64,000 bases of DNA from Jutongia hominis. GTDB lineage: Bacteria; Bacillota; Clostridia; Lachnospirales; Lachnospiraceae. Position numbers and translations under genes: made by a program. Under the pieces are notes generated by a model. It was not told where the DNA came from. It did no database searches and saw only the letters and a list, made by a program, of their open reading frames with translations. The DNA is taken from positions 124,001-188,000 of the forward strand of contig NZ_JACRSW010000032.1 in NCBI RefSeq assembly GCF_014384965.1, written 5' to 3'. This document shows positions 39,239 to 48,132 of the stretch, piece by piece. Numbering within the stretch: position 1 is the first letter of the stretch; each line of letters starts with the position of its first letter.

Positions 39239-40984
39239 CTACTTGCTTTCTTCAACTTTTTCATTGATCCGGCTGTATAATTTGTCTTTCAGATCTTTAA
39301 TGTAGTCAAATGCATCATCAACTGCGATCATCTCTTTGACAGATTTATCTCTGGTCGTGATCTCGACACTGTTTTCCTTTAAGTTACGCGGGCTTACTAC
39401 AACACGAACCGGTACACCTAAAAGATCGGCATCACTAAACATCGCACCAGGACGTACACCGGTACGATCATCATAGATCACTTCGATTCCGGCATCCTGT
39501 AACTTTTTGTATAATGTATCTGCAACGACTTTTGTCTCTTCATCATCAGCACGCAGACAGCAGATATGCACTTCCCAAGGAGCAATAGAGATTGGCCAGA
39601 TCGGACCATATTCATCATGGTGTGCCTCGCAGATTGAAGCTGCCATTCTTCCGACACCGATTCCGTAACATCCCATGATCGGATATTGTGGTCTGCCGTT
39701 CTCATCGGTATAGGTCATATTCATGCTCTTTGTATATTTTGTACCAAGCTGGAAAATGTTACCAACTTCGATACCACGCTTGATCGTGATCGTTTTCTTA
39801 CCGCAACAAGGGCATACATTTCCTTCCTGCACCTTTGAAATATCCACAAACTCTGGATTTTCCAAATCTCTTTCGAGATTTAATCCTGTATAATGATAGC
39901 CTTCTTTGTTTGCTCCGGCTACAACATTGTTTAAGCCTTTTAAGCTGACATCCAGATAAACTTCTGCTTCTTTTGCGATCTGATATGGTCCGATATATCC
40001 GGCTGCTAAGCAGTCGTCTTCCGTGATCTCAGCAGTATGGATCTCTTCTCCTACCAGATTACGAAGTTTCGTCTCATTGACTTCATAATCACCACGTACA
40101 AATGCAACCACAAAGGTATCATCGAAATTCTTCTGATATACAACTGCTTTGCAAGAAGACGTTACATCACTCTTTAAGAATGCACAGACATCTTCGATCG
40201 TCTTGCAATCCGGTGTCTCGATGCATTGTAATTCCTGTGTTGTTCCAGTCTCTTCATTGACCATCTTATTTTCAGCAGCTTCCATGTTAGCACTGTAGTC
40301 GCATTCTGTACAAAGTACGATCGAGTCTTCTCCAACCGGAGTTAAAAGCATATATTCATGCGAAAGATTTCCACCCATCATGCCTGAATCAGAAGCTACG
40401 GTAACCACCTCAGGGATACCGGCTCTCTGGAAAATACGGTTGTATGCAACATAGCATTTATCATAATAGTTCTCTAAATCTTCCTGTGAAGTATGGAAAG
40501 AATAGGCATCTTTCATTGTAAATTCACGAACACGGATCATACCGGCTCTAGGTCTTGCCTCATCACGAAATTTTCTCTGGATCTGATAGATCATGAACGG
40601 ATACTTTGTATAAGACTGTGCATATTCTCTGACAAGCTGAACAGCAGCTTCCTCATGTGTCATCGCAAGTACCATGCGTGCTTTATTACGGTCTGTAAAG
40701 CGAAGAAGCTCACTTCCTACTGATTCATATCTGCCGGATTCATCCCAGAGATCTGCCGGAAGGACAACAGGGAAAAGCACTTCCTGTCCGTCGATCGCAT
40801 CCATCTCCTCGCGGATGATATTTTCAATCTTTGCTGTGATCCTTTTTAGTACAGGGAATTCGGAATAAATACCATTACCAACATTTTTCATGTAACCGCC
40901 ACGGATCATCAAAGCATGGCTGTCGATCACGCAGTCTGCCGGTCTTTCTTTGAATCTTGAACCAATTAACTTGTCTAACTTCAT
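39239..40984 (-). CDS. proS: Prolyl-tRNA synthetase, bacterial type with insertion domain
   Basis: Charges tRNA(Pro). The 581 residues contain class II motifs (FPVVLPADLWDESGRY; RDEARPRAGMIRVREF for motif 2; and GVGRMAASICEAHHDE for motif 3). The editing/insertion domain (about 230-390) and a C-terminal anticodon-binding domain (WEVHICCLRADDEETKVV onward) are also present. The frame extends to 41047, but the family start MKLDKLIGSRFKERP with TAGGAGG upstream fixes 40984. Expression is predicted to depend on uncharged tRNA(Pro) through the T-box leader immediately upstream. Confidence 0.98.
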   Translation of the reverse strand: MKLDKLIGSRFKERPADCVIDSHALMIRGGYMKNVGNGIYSEFPVLKRITAKIENIIREEMDAIDGQEVLFPVVLPADLWDESGRYESVGSELLRFTDRNKARMVLAMTHEEAAVQLVREYAQSYTKYPFMIYQIQRKFRDEARPRAGMIRVREFTMKDAYSFHTSQEDLENYYDKCYVAYNRIFQRAGIPEVVTVASDSGMMGGNLSHEYMLLTPVGEDSIVLCTECDYSANMEAAENKMVNEETGTTQELQCIETPDCKTIEDVCAFLKSDVTSSCKAVVYQKNFDDTFVVAFVRGDYEVNETKLRNLVGEEIHTAEITEDDCLAAGYIGPYQIAKEAEVYLDVSLKGLNNVVAGANKEGYHYTGLNLERDLENPEFVDISKVQEGNVCPCCGKKTITIKRGIEVGNIFQLGTKYTKSMNMTYTDENGRPQYPIMGCYGIGVGRMAASICEAHHDEYGPIWPISIAPWEVHICCLRADDEETKVVADTLYKKLQDAGIEVIYDDRTGVRPGAMFSDADLLGVPVRVVVSPRNLKENSVEITTRDKSVKEMIAVDDAFDYIKDLKDKLYSRINEKVEESK

Positions 40985-41018
40985 TCTAATTTTCCTCCTA
41001 TTTTTCAATAAAAAGTGT

Positions 41019-41314
41019 AAAATATAAAAGCCCCAAACAGAATACACTGTTTAGGGCGAATCTACTTATCCGTGTTACCACCTAATTTCAGGAAAAACCT
41101 GCTCTCATCATAAGCTTTTTACTTACGTGCCTCTGATAACGGAGACTGCCGGTAAGATTTCTCTTCGCATCTGTAACCATCATTCCTTCACAATATACAA
41201 ACTTTTTCATCTTACTGCTCCCAGGCTGGTTCCATACTTTCCGGTCAAAGCCTTGCACCATCCGGCTTCTCTCTATCGACCTGTCGGTATTTACTATTCC
41301 TGATCCACGCATTT
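41019..41314 (-). ncRNA. T-box riboswitch leader of proS
   Basis: The ~295-base leader, read on the minus strand, has the Stem I features AGAGAG and GGTG in a conserved arrangement. The T-box core AGGTGGTAACACGG lies at 41083-41070. A terminator follows, with 11-bp arms GCCCTAAACAG / CTGTTTGGGGC (41057-41030, one G-U pair) and TTTTATATTTT. A CCA codon at 41229-41227, after GGAA, is a plausible proline specifier. T-box leaders sense uncharged tRNA and antiterminate synthetase genes. The identification is strong; the specifier assignment is inferred without folding software. Confidence 0.92.
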
Positions 41315-41321
41315 CTCATTT

Positions 41322-41350
41322 AATTTAGCACTTTTATTTTGAAATGTCAA
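41322..41350 (-). promoter_or_regulatory. Sigma-A promoter of the proS T-box leader
   Basis: On the minus strand a consensus TTGACA (41350-41345), 17-base spacer and TAAATT (41327-41322) precede the T-box by a few bases, placing the start of transcription near 41314. Confidence 0.75.
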
Positions 41351-41386
41351 CTTTGCATGGTTTTTCCATCATTTTCCATGCATGTG

Positions 41387-42241
41387 TTATATTTTATGCA
41401 TGATTTTTTCCATCATTTTAATCGCGCGCACATTCTTCTTAACATCATGCACACGAACCATATTCCAATGCTCTTTTGCTGCTAAAACAGTCGTAACCAG
41501 CGTGCCTTCTTCTCTTTGATCAACCGGCAGATCTAATGTCAGACCAATCACGGACTTTCTCGATGTTGCAAGCAAAAGCGGCATATTAAGAACATGAAAC
41601 TCTTTTAAATGCCGAAGTACTTCCAGATTATCTTCATAGCTTTTTGCAAATCCGACACCGGGATCTAAGATCATATTTTCTTTCGGAATGCCTGCCGACA
41701 CACCGATCGCTACACTCTCTTTTAAATCTGCTAAAACATCCGGGATAAAATCCTGATACACTGCTTTTGGTCTGTTATGCATGATGCATACCGGAACATT
41801 TTCTTTTGCGATCACTTCTGCCATCGTTTTGCAATCCCATACCGAAGTTTCACCTTCTTTTGCATAAAAATGATCGTAACGCAGTCCCCAGATATCATTT
41901 GCCATATCTGCTCCGGCTTTTAATGCTTCTTTCATTACCGGTGCCTTATAGGTATCGATCGAAACCGGAATATCAAAACGTGCCTTGATTGCTTCTAACA
42001 TACCGGTTATTCTTGCAATCTCTTCTTCGATTGAAATCTTCTGGTATCCCGGTCTTGTCGATTCTCCACCGACATCGATGATATCAGCACCTTCGTTGAT
42101 CATCTGTTCTACATGATACAGTGCTTTGTCTTTTTCGTTGAATTTGCCTCCGTCAGAAAAAGAATCCGGTGTCACATTTAAAATACCCATTACATAAGTA
42201 TGGTCTTTGGTAAAATCAAATACTTTATTTCCTATCTTCAT
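41387..42241 (-). CDS. folP: Dihydropteroate synthase
   Basis: Condenses pterin pyrophosphate with p-aminobenzoate in folate synthesis; target of sulfonamides. The 284-residue TIM barrel has both signatures: MGILNVTPDSFSDGGKF near residue 20 and ADIIDVGGESTRPGYQ near residue 55. The later barrel motifs NDIWGLRYD, MILDPGVGFAKSYEDN and LLLATSRKSVIG are also present. AAGGGAT lies upstream of the ATG. It is 29 bases downstream of folC and likely co-transcribed with it. Confidence 0.97.
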   Translation of the reverse strand: MKIGNKVFDFTKDHTYVMGILNVTPDSFSDGGKFNEKDKALYHVEQMINEGADIIDVGGESTRPGYQKISIEEEIARITGMLEAIKARFDIPVSIDTYKAPVMKEALKAGADMANDIWGLRYDHFYAKEGETSVWDCKTMAEVIAKENVPVCIMHNRPKAVYQDFIPDVLADLKESVAIGVSAGIPKENMILDPGVGFAKSYEDNLEVLRHLKEFHVLNMPLLLATSRKSVIGLTLDLPVDQREEGTLVTTVLAAKEHWNMVRVHDVKKNVRAIKMMEKIMHKI

Positions 42242-42270
42242 TTCTCTTGTATCCCTTCTTTTTATAAATT

Positions 42271-43671
42271 CTACAATACTTCCTGATAGATCTCGTGGAT
42301 CAAAGATAATGTACCAAACAGGATGATCTTATCTTTGTTTTTGTTCTTGTCTGCCTCTTTTTTTGCGTCTCTGACTGCCTGCTGTATACTGTCACAGGAT
42401 TGTATCGAGAGATCCTGATTTAGCGCAGCCGCATGACTTGCAAGCTCTTTTGCATCCAGCTTTCTTTTTCCTTTCGTAGATACGGTATATAAACGTTTAG
42501 CATACGGAAGCATAATTTCTAATACTTTGTCATATGCTTTATCACGAAACATCCCCACGATAAAGATACATTTTTCCTCTGGAAAATACATTTCTAATGA
42601 TTCCTTTAATCGCAATGCTCCATCTTCATTATGTGCTCCATCTACAATCATACATGGCTTTTTTAAAAGCAGTTCAAACCTGCCATACCAAAAACTTTCT
42701 TCTAATGCTTTTTGAATCGAAGGTATCGTGATCCGATGCATTCCTTTTTTTTCTAATATTTTTGCCGCATGAATTGCAAGAGCTGCATTTTCTGTCTGAT
42801 ATACTCCATTTTGTTCTAACACATACTTTTCTCCCAAATAAGAAAATGTATTGTGATTCAGACAAAATACTTTGTTTATAATCTGCTTCGTATCACAAAG
42901 ATACAGTTTTGCATCCTGCTCTTTGCATGTTTGTTCTAACAGTTTCAAGCTAAAATCCTGCTTTAATGATACAACGGTTGTATTCTTCTTTATGATCCCG
43001 AATTTTTCTTTTGCAATCTCTTCTTTTGTATTTCCCAGTATTCCCATATGATCTTTACTAATCGAAGTAAACAGACATAAATAAGGATTGATAAGAAAAT
43101 TAGTTGCATCCATTCTTCCACCCAGTCCGCATTCTACGATTGCAATATCAACATTCCATTTTTCAAAAAGCATAAATGCCATGACTGTTTCGATCTCAAA
43201 TGCGGTTGGCTGCCCAAATCCATCCTGCACCATCTGTTTGCAAATGCTTCTAAGTACGGTCAGACAGTCTGCGACCTCTTCCTCTTTTGCAAAAGTGCTT
43301 TGCATTTGTTCCAGCAAGGCAGCTTTTCTTTCTTCGCAATTTATGTCTGTTGTGTTTGCTTTTCTTTCTTCACAATTTATATCTGCTGTGTTTGTTTTTT
43401 CTTTCCGTTCTATCTTTTGGATTCGTTCCCGATAATCTAAAATCGTCGGTGACAGATATCTGCCTACCCTATAGCCCGATTCCATTAAGATATTCGCAAG
43501 ATACGTTCCGACAGAACCTTTTCCATTTGTTCCAGCTATATGGATCACTTTGATCTTACGATCCGGCCTGCCAACACGTTTGCAAAGCTCTGTAACATCT
43601 CTTAGCGAATAGTCACTGCCTAAATTCACTTCAATATTTTTAATATATTCTAACGCTTCTTCATATTGCAT
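42271..43671 (-). CDS. folC: Bifunctional folylpolyglutamate/dihydrofolate synthase with internal tandem repeat
   Basis: FolC adds glutamate to dihydropteroate and folates. The 466 residues begin MQYEEALEYIKN, include the P-loop HIAGTNGKGSVGTYLANIL (about 45-60), the YLSPTILDYRERI region, SIVECGLGGR-type motif (IVECGLGGRMDATNF), and the C-terminal Mur-ligase domain with IVDGAHNEDGALRLKES. Odd feature: between residues ~90 and ~125 the protein carries an extra charged segment with a 12-residue tandem repeat (EERKANTTDINC), encoded by a 36-bp repeat, in a surface loop where homologues are short. The ribosome site (ATGGAAG) is weak. A start at 43704 would add 11 residues. Confidence 0.94.
   Translation of the reverse strand: MQYEEALEYIKNIEVNLGSDYSLRDVTELCKRVGRPDRKIKVIHIAGTNGKGSVGTYLANILMESGYRVGRYLSPTILDYRERIQKIERKEKTNTADINCEERKANTTDINCEERKAALLEQMQSTFAKEEEVADCLTVLRSICKQMVQDGFGQPTAFEIETVMAFMLFEKWNVDIAIVECGLGGRMDATNFLINPYLCLFTSISKDHMGILGNTKEEIAKEKFGIIKKNTTVVSLKQDFSLKLLEQTCKEQDAKLYLCDTKQIINKVFCLNHNTFSYLGEKYVLEQNGVYQTENAALAIHAAKILEKKGMHRITIPSIQKALEESFWYGRFELLLKKPCMIVDGAHNEDGALRLKESLEMYFPEEKCIFIVGMFRDKAYDKVLEIMLPYAKRLYTVSTKGKRKLDAKELASHAAALNQDLSIQSCDSIQQAVRDAKKEADKNKNKDKIILFGTLSLIHEIYQEVL
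43324..43400 (-). repeat. 36-bp tandem repeat inside folC
   Basis: Two adjacent copies of a 36-bp unit (for example GCAATTTATGTCTGTTGTG and ACAATTTATATCTGCTGTG), differing at a few bases, keep the frame and duplicate 12 residues. It looks like replication slippage in a tolerant loop. Confidence 0.85.
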
Positions 43672-43689
43672 TTTATTTTTCTTCCATTC

Positions 43690-43910
43690 TATAAAAAAGT
43701 GCAAAGCCAGCGCTTTGCTATGTGTACCACTACTGTACGAGCAATTTCCTATTCCATAAAAAAGTGCAAAGCCAGCGCTTTATCAAAAGTTTAATGTTCC
43801 ATTAAACTTTGCAAGAATTGCTATCGCAATTCTTGGAGCTATACCACTACCATATGAGCATTTTTCTAACTCATAAAAATGTCCGCAGCAAGAAAACCTG
43901 CTGCGGACTA
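43690..43910. repeat. Array of hairpins and direct repeats between serA and folC
   Basis: This gap of about 300 bases has no gene but holds five perfect hairpins in a row: GCAAAGC/GCTTTGC (43701-43718), AAAGC/GCTTT (43768-43781), AAAGTTTAATG/CATTAAACTTT (43786-43810), CAAGAATTGC/GCAATTCTTG (43812-43835) and GTCCGCAGCA/TGCTGCGGAC (43881-43908). The stretch ATAAAAAAGTGCAAAGCCAG plus CGCTTT occurs twice, 65 bases apart, and TACCACTAC...GAGCA occurs before two of the hairpins. Three hairpins are followed on the minus strand by T-rich tracts, so it looks like a multiplied terminator-like unit. Confidence 0.75.
43881..43908 (-). terminator. Terminator of serC-serA
   Basis: 10-bp GC-rich stem GTCCGCAGCA / TGCTGCGGAC with an 8-base loop, followed on the minus strand by ATTTTTATG. 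It is the first of the hairpins after the serA stop, about 65 bases downstream. Confidence 0.8.
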
Positions 43911-43972
43911 AGTTCAATTACAATGACAGAATGGGATGTCCACGAAAACATATCCTGCCTATGTATTCTGTT

Positions 43973-45136
43973 TTATTTGATAACACGCACTTTTAATACA
44001 CCATCGATCGCATTTAATTTATCTGCGATCTCCTGTGTGGAATCTGCATCAATATCAAATACACAATAAGAATAATCCCCTCGGCTCTTATTTGTCATAT
44101 GATCGATGTTAATTCCTTCATCAGACAATACTTCCGTAAATCTGTTTAACATCTTAGGAATGTTTCTATGCGCTACGGTAATACGTCCTTTTGTATTACA
44201 TACACCTGCATCACAATTTGGATAGTTTACAGAGTTGATAATGTTACCATTTTCCATAAACTCACTAATCTCATGTGCAGCCATAACAGCACAGTTATCT
44301 TCAGACTCTGCCGTAGAAGCACCAAGATGTGGTGTTGCGATTACATGAGGCATTTGCATAACAGCAGGATTTGGGAAATCAGTTACATATCTTGCAACCT
44401 TTCCTGACTCTAATGCTGCTTTCATATCTTCATCATTTACAAGAAGATCTCTTGCATAGTTCAGGATAACTACGCCATCTTTCATCTTTGCAAAAGCTTC
44501 TTTGTTTAACATACCCTTTGTATCAGGGATATATGGCACATGAACTGTAATATAATCACATATTTCATATAATTCATCATATGATTTTACAACTGTGATA
44601 TCTCTTGAAAGAGAAAGTGCGTTCTTAACAGATAAGAATGGATCAACACCATATACATCCATACCAAGATGTCTTGCTACATTGGCTACAAGAACACCGA
44701 TCGCACCAAGTCCGATAACACCAAATTTCTTTCCCTTTAATTCGGTTCCGGCAAACTGCTTTTTCGCTTTCTCCATTGCCTTACCAATATTTTCATCGGA
44801 AGCATTTTCTTTAACCCATTCCATACCGCCTGCAATATCTCTGGCAGCAAGAAGCATACCACATAATACAAGCTCTTTTACGCCATTTGCATTTGCACCC
44901 GGTGTATTAAAAACGACAATACCCTGATCGGCACATTTATCTAATGGAATGTTATTGACTCCGGCACCGGCTCTGGCAATTGCACAAAGCTTATCAGAAA
45001 ATTCCATATCATGCATGGCAGCACTACGGACTAAGACAGCATCTGCATCGTTGATATCTTCCACTTTCTGATACTGATCTGATAATTCATCAAGTCCTAC
45101 CTGAGCGATCGGATTTAAACATGTATAATTAAACAT
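43973..45136 (-). CDS. serA: D-3-phosphoglycerate dehydrogenase with ACT domain
   Basis: First enzyme of serine synthesis, oxidising 3-phosphoglycerate with NAD. The 387 residues have the D-isomer 2-hydroxyacid dehydrogenase fold: RAGAGVNNIPLDKCADQGI, the NAD-binding KKFGVIGLGAIGVLVANVAR (about 140-160), and a catalytic Arg-Glu-His set in the region VILNYARDLLVND and VIATPHLGASTAESEDN. A C-terminal ACT domain (about 315-387) begins at GRITVAHRNIPKMLNRF and may bind serine. The start codon overlaps the serC stop by one base (TAATG), so the two genes are coupled. SerB is not in the window. Confidence 0.97.
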   Translation of the reverse strand: MFNYTCLNPIAQVGLDELSDQYQKVEDINDADAVLVRSAAMHDMEFSDKLCAIARAGAGVNNIPLDKCADQGIVVFNTPGANANGVKELVLCGMLLAARDIAGGMEWVKENASDENIGKAMEKAKKQFAGTELKGKKFGVIGLGAIGVLVANVARHLGMDVYGVDPFLSVKNALSLSRDITVVKSYDELYEICDYITVHVPYIPDTKGMLNKEAFAKMKDGVVILNYARDLLVNDEDMKAALESGKVARYVTDFPNPAVMQMPHVIATPHLGASTAESEDNCAVMAAHEISEFMENGNIINSVNYPNCDAGVCNTKGRITVAHRNIPKMLNRFTEVLSDEGINIDHMTNKSRGDYSYCVFDIDADSTQEIADKLNAIDGVLKVRVIK

Positions 45137-46218
45137 TATGCATTCTCCTCCTCAAATTTCTTCATAAATTCTACAAGCTTTTCTACCCCTTCTTTTGGCA
45201 TTGCATTGTAGATACTTGCACGCATACCGCCAACGGTACGGTGTCCTTTTAAGTTGACAAATCCAGCTTCTGTAGCTTCTTTGACAAACTTCGCATCCAT
45301 ATCAGCATCTCCTGTAACGAACGGAACATTCATTAAAGAACGATCCTTTGGTACAACAGTACCTTTAAAGAGTTTACTCTGATCAAGGAAATCATATAAG
45401 ATCTTTGCTTTTTCTTCGTTTCTCTTCTTCATAGCCTCTAAGCCGCCCATTTTCTTAAGCCACTTAAATACTTTACCACAGATATAGATACCATATGCCG
45501 GTGGTGTGTTATAAAGAGAATCGGCATCAGCATGTGTCTTATATTTTAACATCGTTGGTGTTCCTTCTAACACATCATCTGTGATCAGGTCTTCACGCAT
45601 GATCACGATAACAACACCTGCCGGTCCGATATTCTTTTGAACACCGCCATAGATTACACCATATTTTGTAACATCTACAGGTTCTGACAGAAAGCATGAT
45701 GATACATCTGCTACTAAAGTCTTGCCTTTTGTGTTTGGAAGTTCTTTAAACTTTGTACCGTAAATTGTGTTGTTTTCACAAATATATACATAATCAGCAT
45801 CTTCAGAAATAGGCAGATCGGAACAGTCCGGAATGTACGAGAATGTTTTGTCCTCAGAGGATGCGATCTTGTTTGCCTTACCATATTTTGTAGCTTCCAT
45901 CCATGCTTTCTTTGCCCACTGACCGGTTACAATGTAATCTGCTACTTTGTTCTTCATCAAATTCATAGGAATCATTGCAAACTGCTGCGAGGCACCACCC
46001 TGAAGGAACATTACCTTGTAATTGTCAGGAATGTTCATCAACTCTCTTAAATCTTTCTCTGCTGTCTTGATAATGTCATCATATACTTTGGAACGGTGGC
46101 TCATCTCCATAACGGACATGCCTGAACCCTGATAATCTAACATTTCATCTGCAGCTTCTTTTAAAACTTCTTCCGGTAATACCGCCGGACCGGCTGAAAA
46201 ATTATACACTCTGCTCAT
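45136..46218 (-). CDS. serC: Phosphoserine aminotransferase
   Basis: Transaminates 3-phosphohydroxypyruvate to phosphoserine with PLP, and can also act in pyridoxine synthesis. The 360 residues begin MSRVYNFSAGPAVLPEEVLK, then MSVMEMSHRSKVYDDI, FLQGGASQQFAMIPMNL, VADVSSCFLSEPVDV, and the PLP lysine in YGGVQKNIGPAGVVIV (about residue 195). AGAAGGAGG supports the ATG at 46218 over an upstream frame at 46260. First gene of serC-serA. Confidence 0.97.
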   Translation of the reverse strand: MSRVYNFSAGPAVLPEEVLKEAADEMLDYQGSGMSVMEMSHRSKVYDDIIKTAEKDLRELMNIPDNYKVMFLQGGASQQFAMIPMNLMKNKVADYIVTGQWAKKAWMEATKYGKANKIASSEDKTFSYIPDCSDLPISEDADYVYICENNTIYGTKFKELPNTKGKTLVADVSSCFLSEPVDVTKYGVIYGGVQKNIGPAGVVIVIMREDLITDDVLEGTPTMLKYKTHADADSLYNTPPAYGIYICGKVFKWLKKMGGLEAMKKRNEEKAKILYDFLDQSKLFKGTVVPKDRSLMNVPFVTGDADMDAKFVKEATEAGFVNLKGHRTVGGMRASIYNAMPKEGVEKLVEFMKKFEEENA

Positions 46219-46335
46219 TTTCCAAATTGCCTCCTTCTGTAAATTTAGATGATCGTTCATCTAATCTTGCTTATTTATGTAAAATGATATCGCTTTTCAT
46301 CTTTTGGATTCAAGTTGTATATCATCTGACATCAA

Positions 46336-46348
46336 GTTGTCTGACAAC
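46336..46348. promoter_or_regulatory. Palindromic operator candidate upstream of serC
   Basis: GTTGTC T GACAAC is a perfect 6-bp palindrome with one central base and fits the TNGTNNNACNA pattern known for FadR-type GntR regulators. It lies about 118 bases before serC; a further TCTGACA half-like copy lies just beside it. No GntR gene is in the window, so the regulator is unknown. Confidence 0.35.
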
Positions 46349-46417
46349 AATTCCGTGTCACACTAGACTATTGTACCACAATTTATACAAAATGTGTGAA
46401 TTTTTTTCTATTTTCTC

Positions 46418-48100
46418 TTATTTTTGATTTAACAAATCCTGTTCATCAAAAGCATCATCGAGATTTTTGCCCGGAGCAACCATAGGAAATACCTTGTCAT
46501 CGCTGTCAATGATGCAGTCGATCACAACCGGTTCCCCCAATGCGATCGCTTCTTTTAATATCGGCTCCACTTCTTCTTTCTTCGTGATACGGTATGCTTT
46601 TGCTCCCATTGCCTCGGCAAGCTTTACAAAATCAACTTTATCATTTAATACCGTATGCGAATAACGCTCTCCATAAAACAAAGTCTGCCATTGTCTTACC
46701 ATGCCAAGTACATGGTTGTTAAAGACCAGTTCGATCACAGGAATGTTGCTTCTTGTCGCAGTCGCGATCTCATTCATATTCATACGAAAGCAACCATCTC
46801 CTGCAATATTGACTACAACTTTGTCAGGATATGCAGTCTTTGCTCCGATCGCAGCACCGAGTCCGTATCCCATCGTGCCAAGTCCGCCGGATGTCAAAAG
46901 AGTACGTGGGTGTTTGTATTTATAATACTGCGCAGCCCACATCTGATGCTGTCCTACTTCTGTTGCAATGATTGCTTCGCCATTTGTGATCTCATCGAGT
47001 TTCTCAATGATATATGGTCCGGTCAATACATCATGATTGTAATTAAGTGGCACTTCAACTTTGCGCTCAGCTACTTCCTGCATCCAGTCAGTATGCGAAA
47101 GCGAATCCAGTCTTTGATTTAATACCGTAAGAACCTTTCTGACATCACCGATCAGACTGATATCAACAGCTACATTTTTATTGATCTCTGCTTCATCAAT
47201 ATCGATCTGGATAATCTTTGCATTTTGTGCAAAGGTCTTTGGATTTGCTGCCACACGGTCTGAGAAACGCGAGCCGACTACAATTAACAGATCGCTTTCC
47301 ATCAGACTTAAATTTGCAGTCTTTGTTCCATGCATACCAAGCATTCCGACATAACGTTCATCGGTTCCGTCAAATGCACCTTTTCCCATTAAGGAATCCG
47401 TAACCGGTGCATCTACTTTCTTTGCAAACTCCTTTAACTCTTCCTGTGCCCCGGAGATCACGGCTCCGCCACCGACAAAGATCATCGGTTTCTTTGCAGT
47501 CTGAATCAGTTCTATTGCCTTTTGTACATTTTCTTCTGATAATCTGTCATTCGAAGACTCTTCAATGACCGGATTTTCTTTGGTATATTCTGTCACATCA
47601 CTTGTTGCACTCTTTACAATATCCACAAGAACAGGTCCCGGACGACCGGAACGTGCAATAGAAAATGCTCTGCGCAATGTCGGTGCAAGATCTTTTACAT
47701 CTTTTACAATAAAACTATATTTTGTGATCGGCATTGCTACTCCTGCAATGTCAATCTCCTGAAAGGAATCTTTTCCAAGCAGAGAAATTCCCACATTACA
47801 GGTAATGGCTACCATCGGTACGGAATCCATGTAGGCAGTAGCGATTCCGGTAACAAGATTGGTTGCTCCCGGACCGCTTGTTGCCATACATACACCGACT
47901 TTTCCTGTTGCTCTTGCATATCCGTCTGCTGCATGAGATGCTCCCTGCTCATGGGAAGTCAGAATATGTCTGATCTCGTCCTGATGACGATATAATTCAT
48001 CATAAATATTTAAAATTGCGCCCCCCGGATACCCGAATACGGTATCTACACCTTGTTCTTTTAAGCATTCTATTACAATTTGCGAACCATTTAATTGCAT
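46418..48100 (-). CDS. ilvB: Acetolactate synthase large subunit
   Basis: Thiamine-diphosphate enzyme for the first common step of valine, leucine and isoleucine synthesis. The 560 residues contain the catalytic Glu region TVFGYPGGAILNIYDELYRH followed by TSHEQGASHAADGYARATGK. The FAD-binding middle domain and the TPP motif (AGDGCFRMNMNEIATATRSN, about 430-450) are also present. No regulatory small subunit gene ilvN lies next to it, so it must be elsewhere or absent. It is third of leuB-ilvD-ilvB, with gaps of about 32-37 bases. Confidence 0.96.
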   Translation of the reverse strand: MQLNGSQIVIECLKEQGVDTVFGYPGGAILNIYDELYRHQDEIRHILTSHEQGASHAADGYARATGKVGVCMATSGPGATNLVTGIATAYMDSVPMVAITCNVGISLLGKDSFQEIDIAGVAMPITKYSFIVKDVKDLAPTLRRAFSIARSGRPGPVLVDIVKSATSDVTEYTKENPVIEESSNDRLSEENVQKAIELIQTAKKPMIFVGGGAVISGAQEELKEFAKKVDAPVTDSLMGKGAFDGTDERYVGMLGMHGTKTANLSLMESDLLIVVGSRFSDRVAANPKTFAQNAKIIQIDIDEAEINKNVAVDISLIGDVRKVLTVLNQRLDSLSHTDWMQEVAERKVEVPLNYNHDVLTGPYIIEKLDEITNGEAIIATEVGQHQMWAAQYYKYKHPRTLLTSGGLGTMGYGLGAAIGAKTAYPDKVVVNIAGDGCFRMNMNEIATATRSNIPVIELVFNNHVLGMVRQWQTLFYGERYSHTVLNDKVDFVKLAEAMGAKAYRITKKEEVEPILKEAIALGEPVVIDCIIDSDDKVFPMVAPGKNLDDAFDEQDLLNQK

Positions 48101-48132
48101 TCTTACTAACCATGCCTTTCTATGTATCTTTT

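Noticed and set aside
41088..41312. Open frame of 74 codons on the minus strand before proS
   Set aside because: It lies wholly inside the T-box leader and includes its conserved motifs; no ribosome site and no family resemblance.
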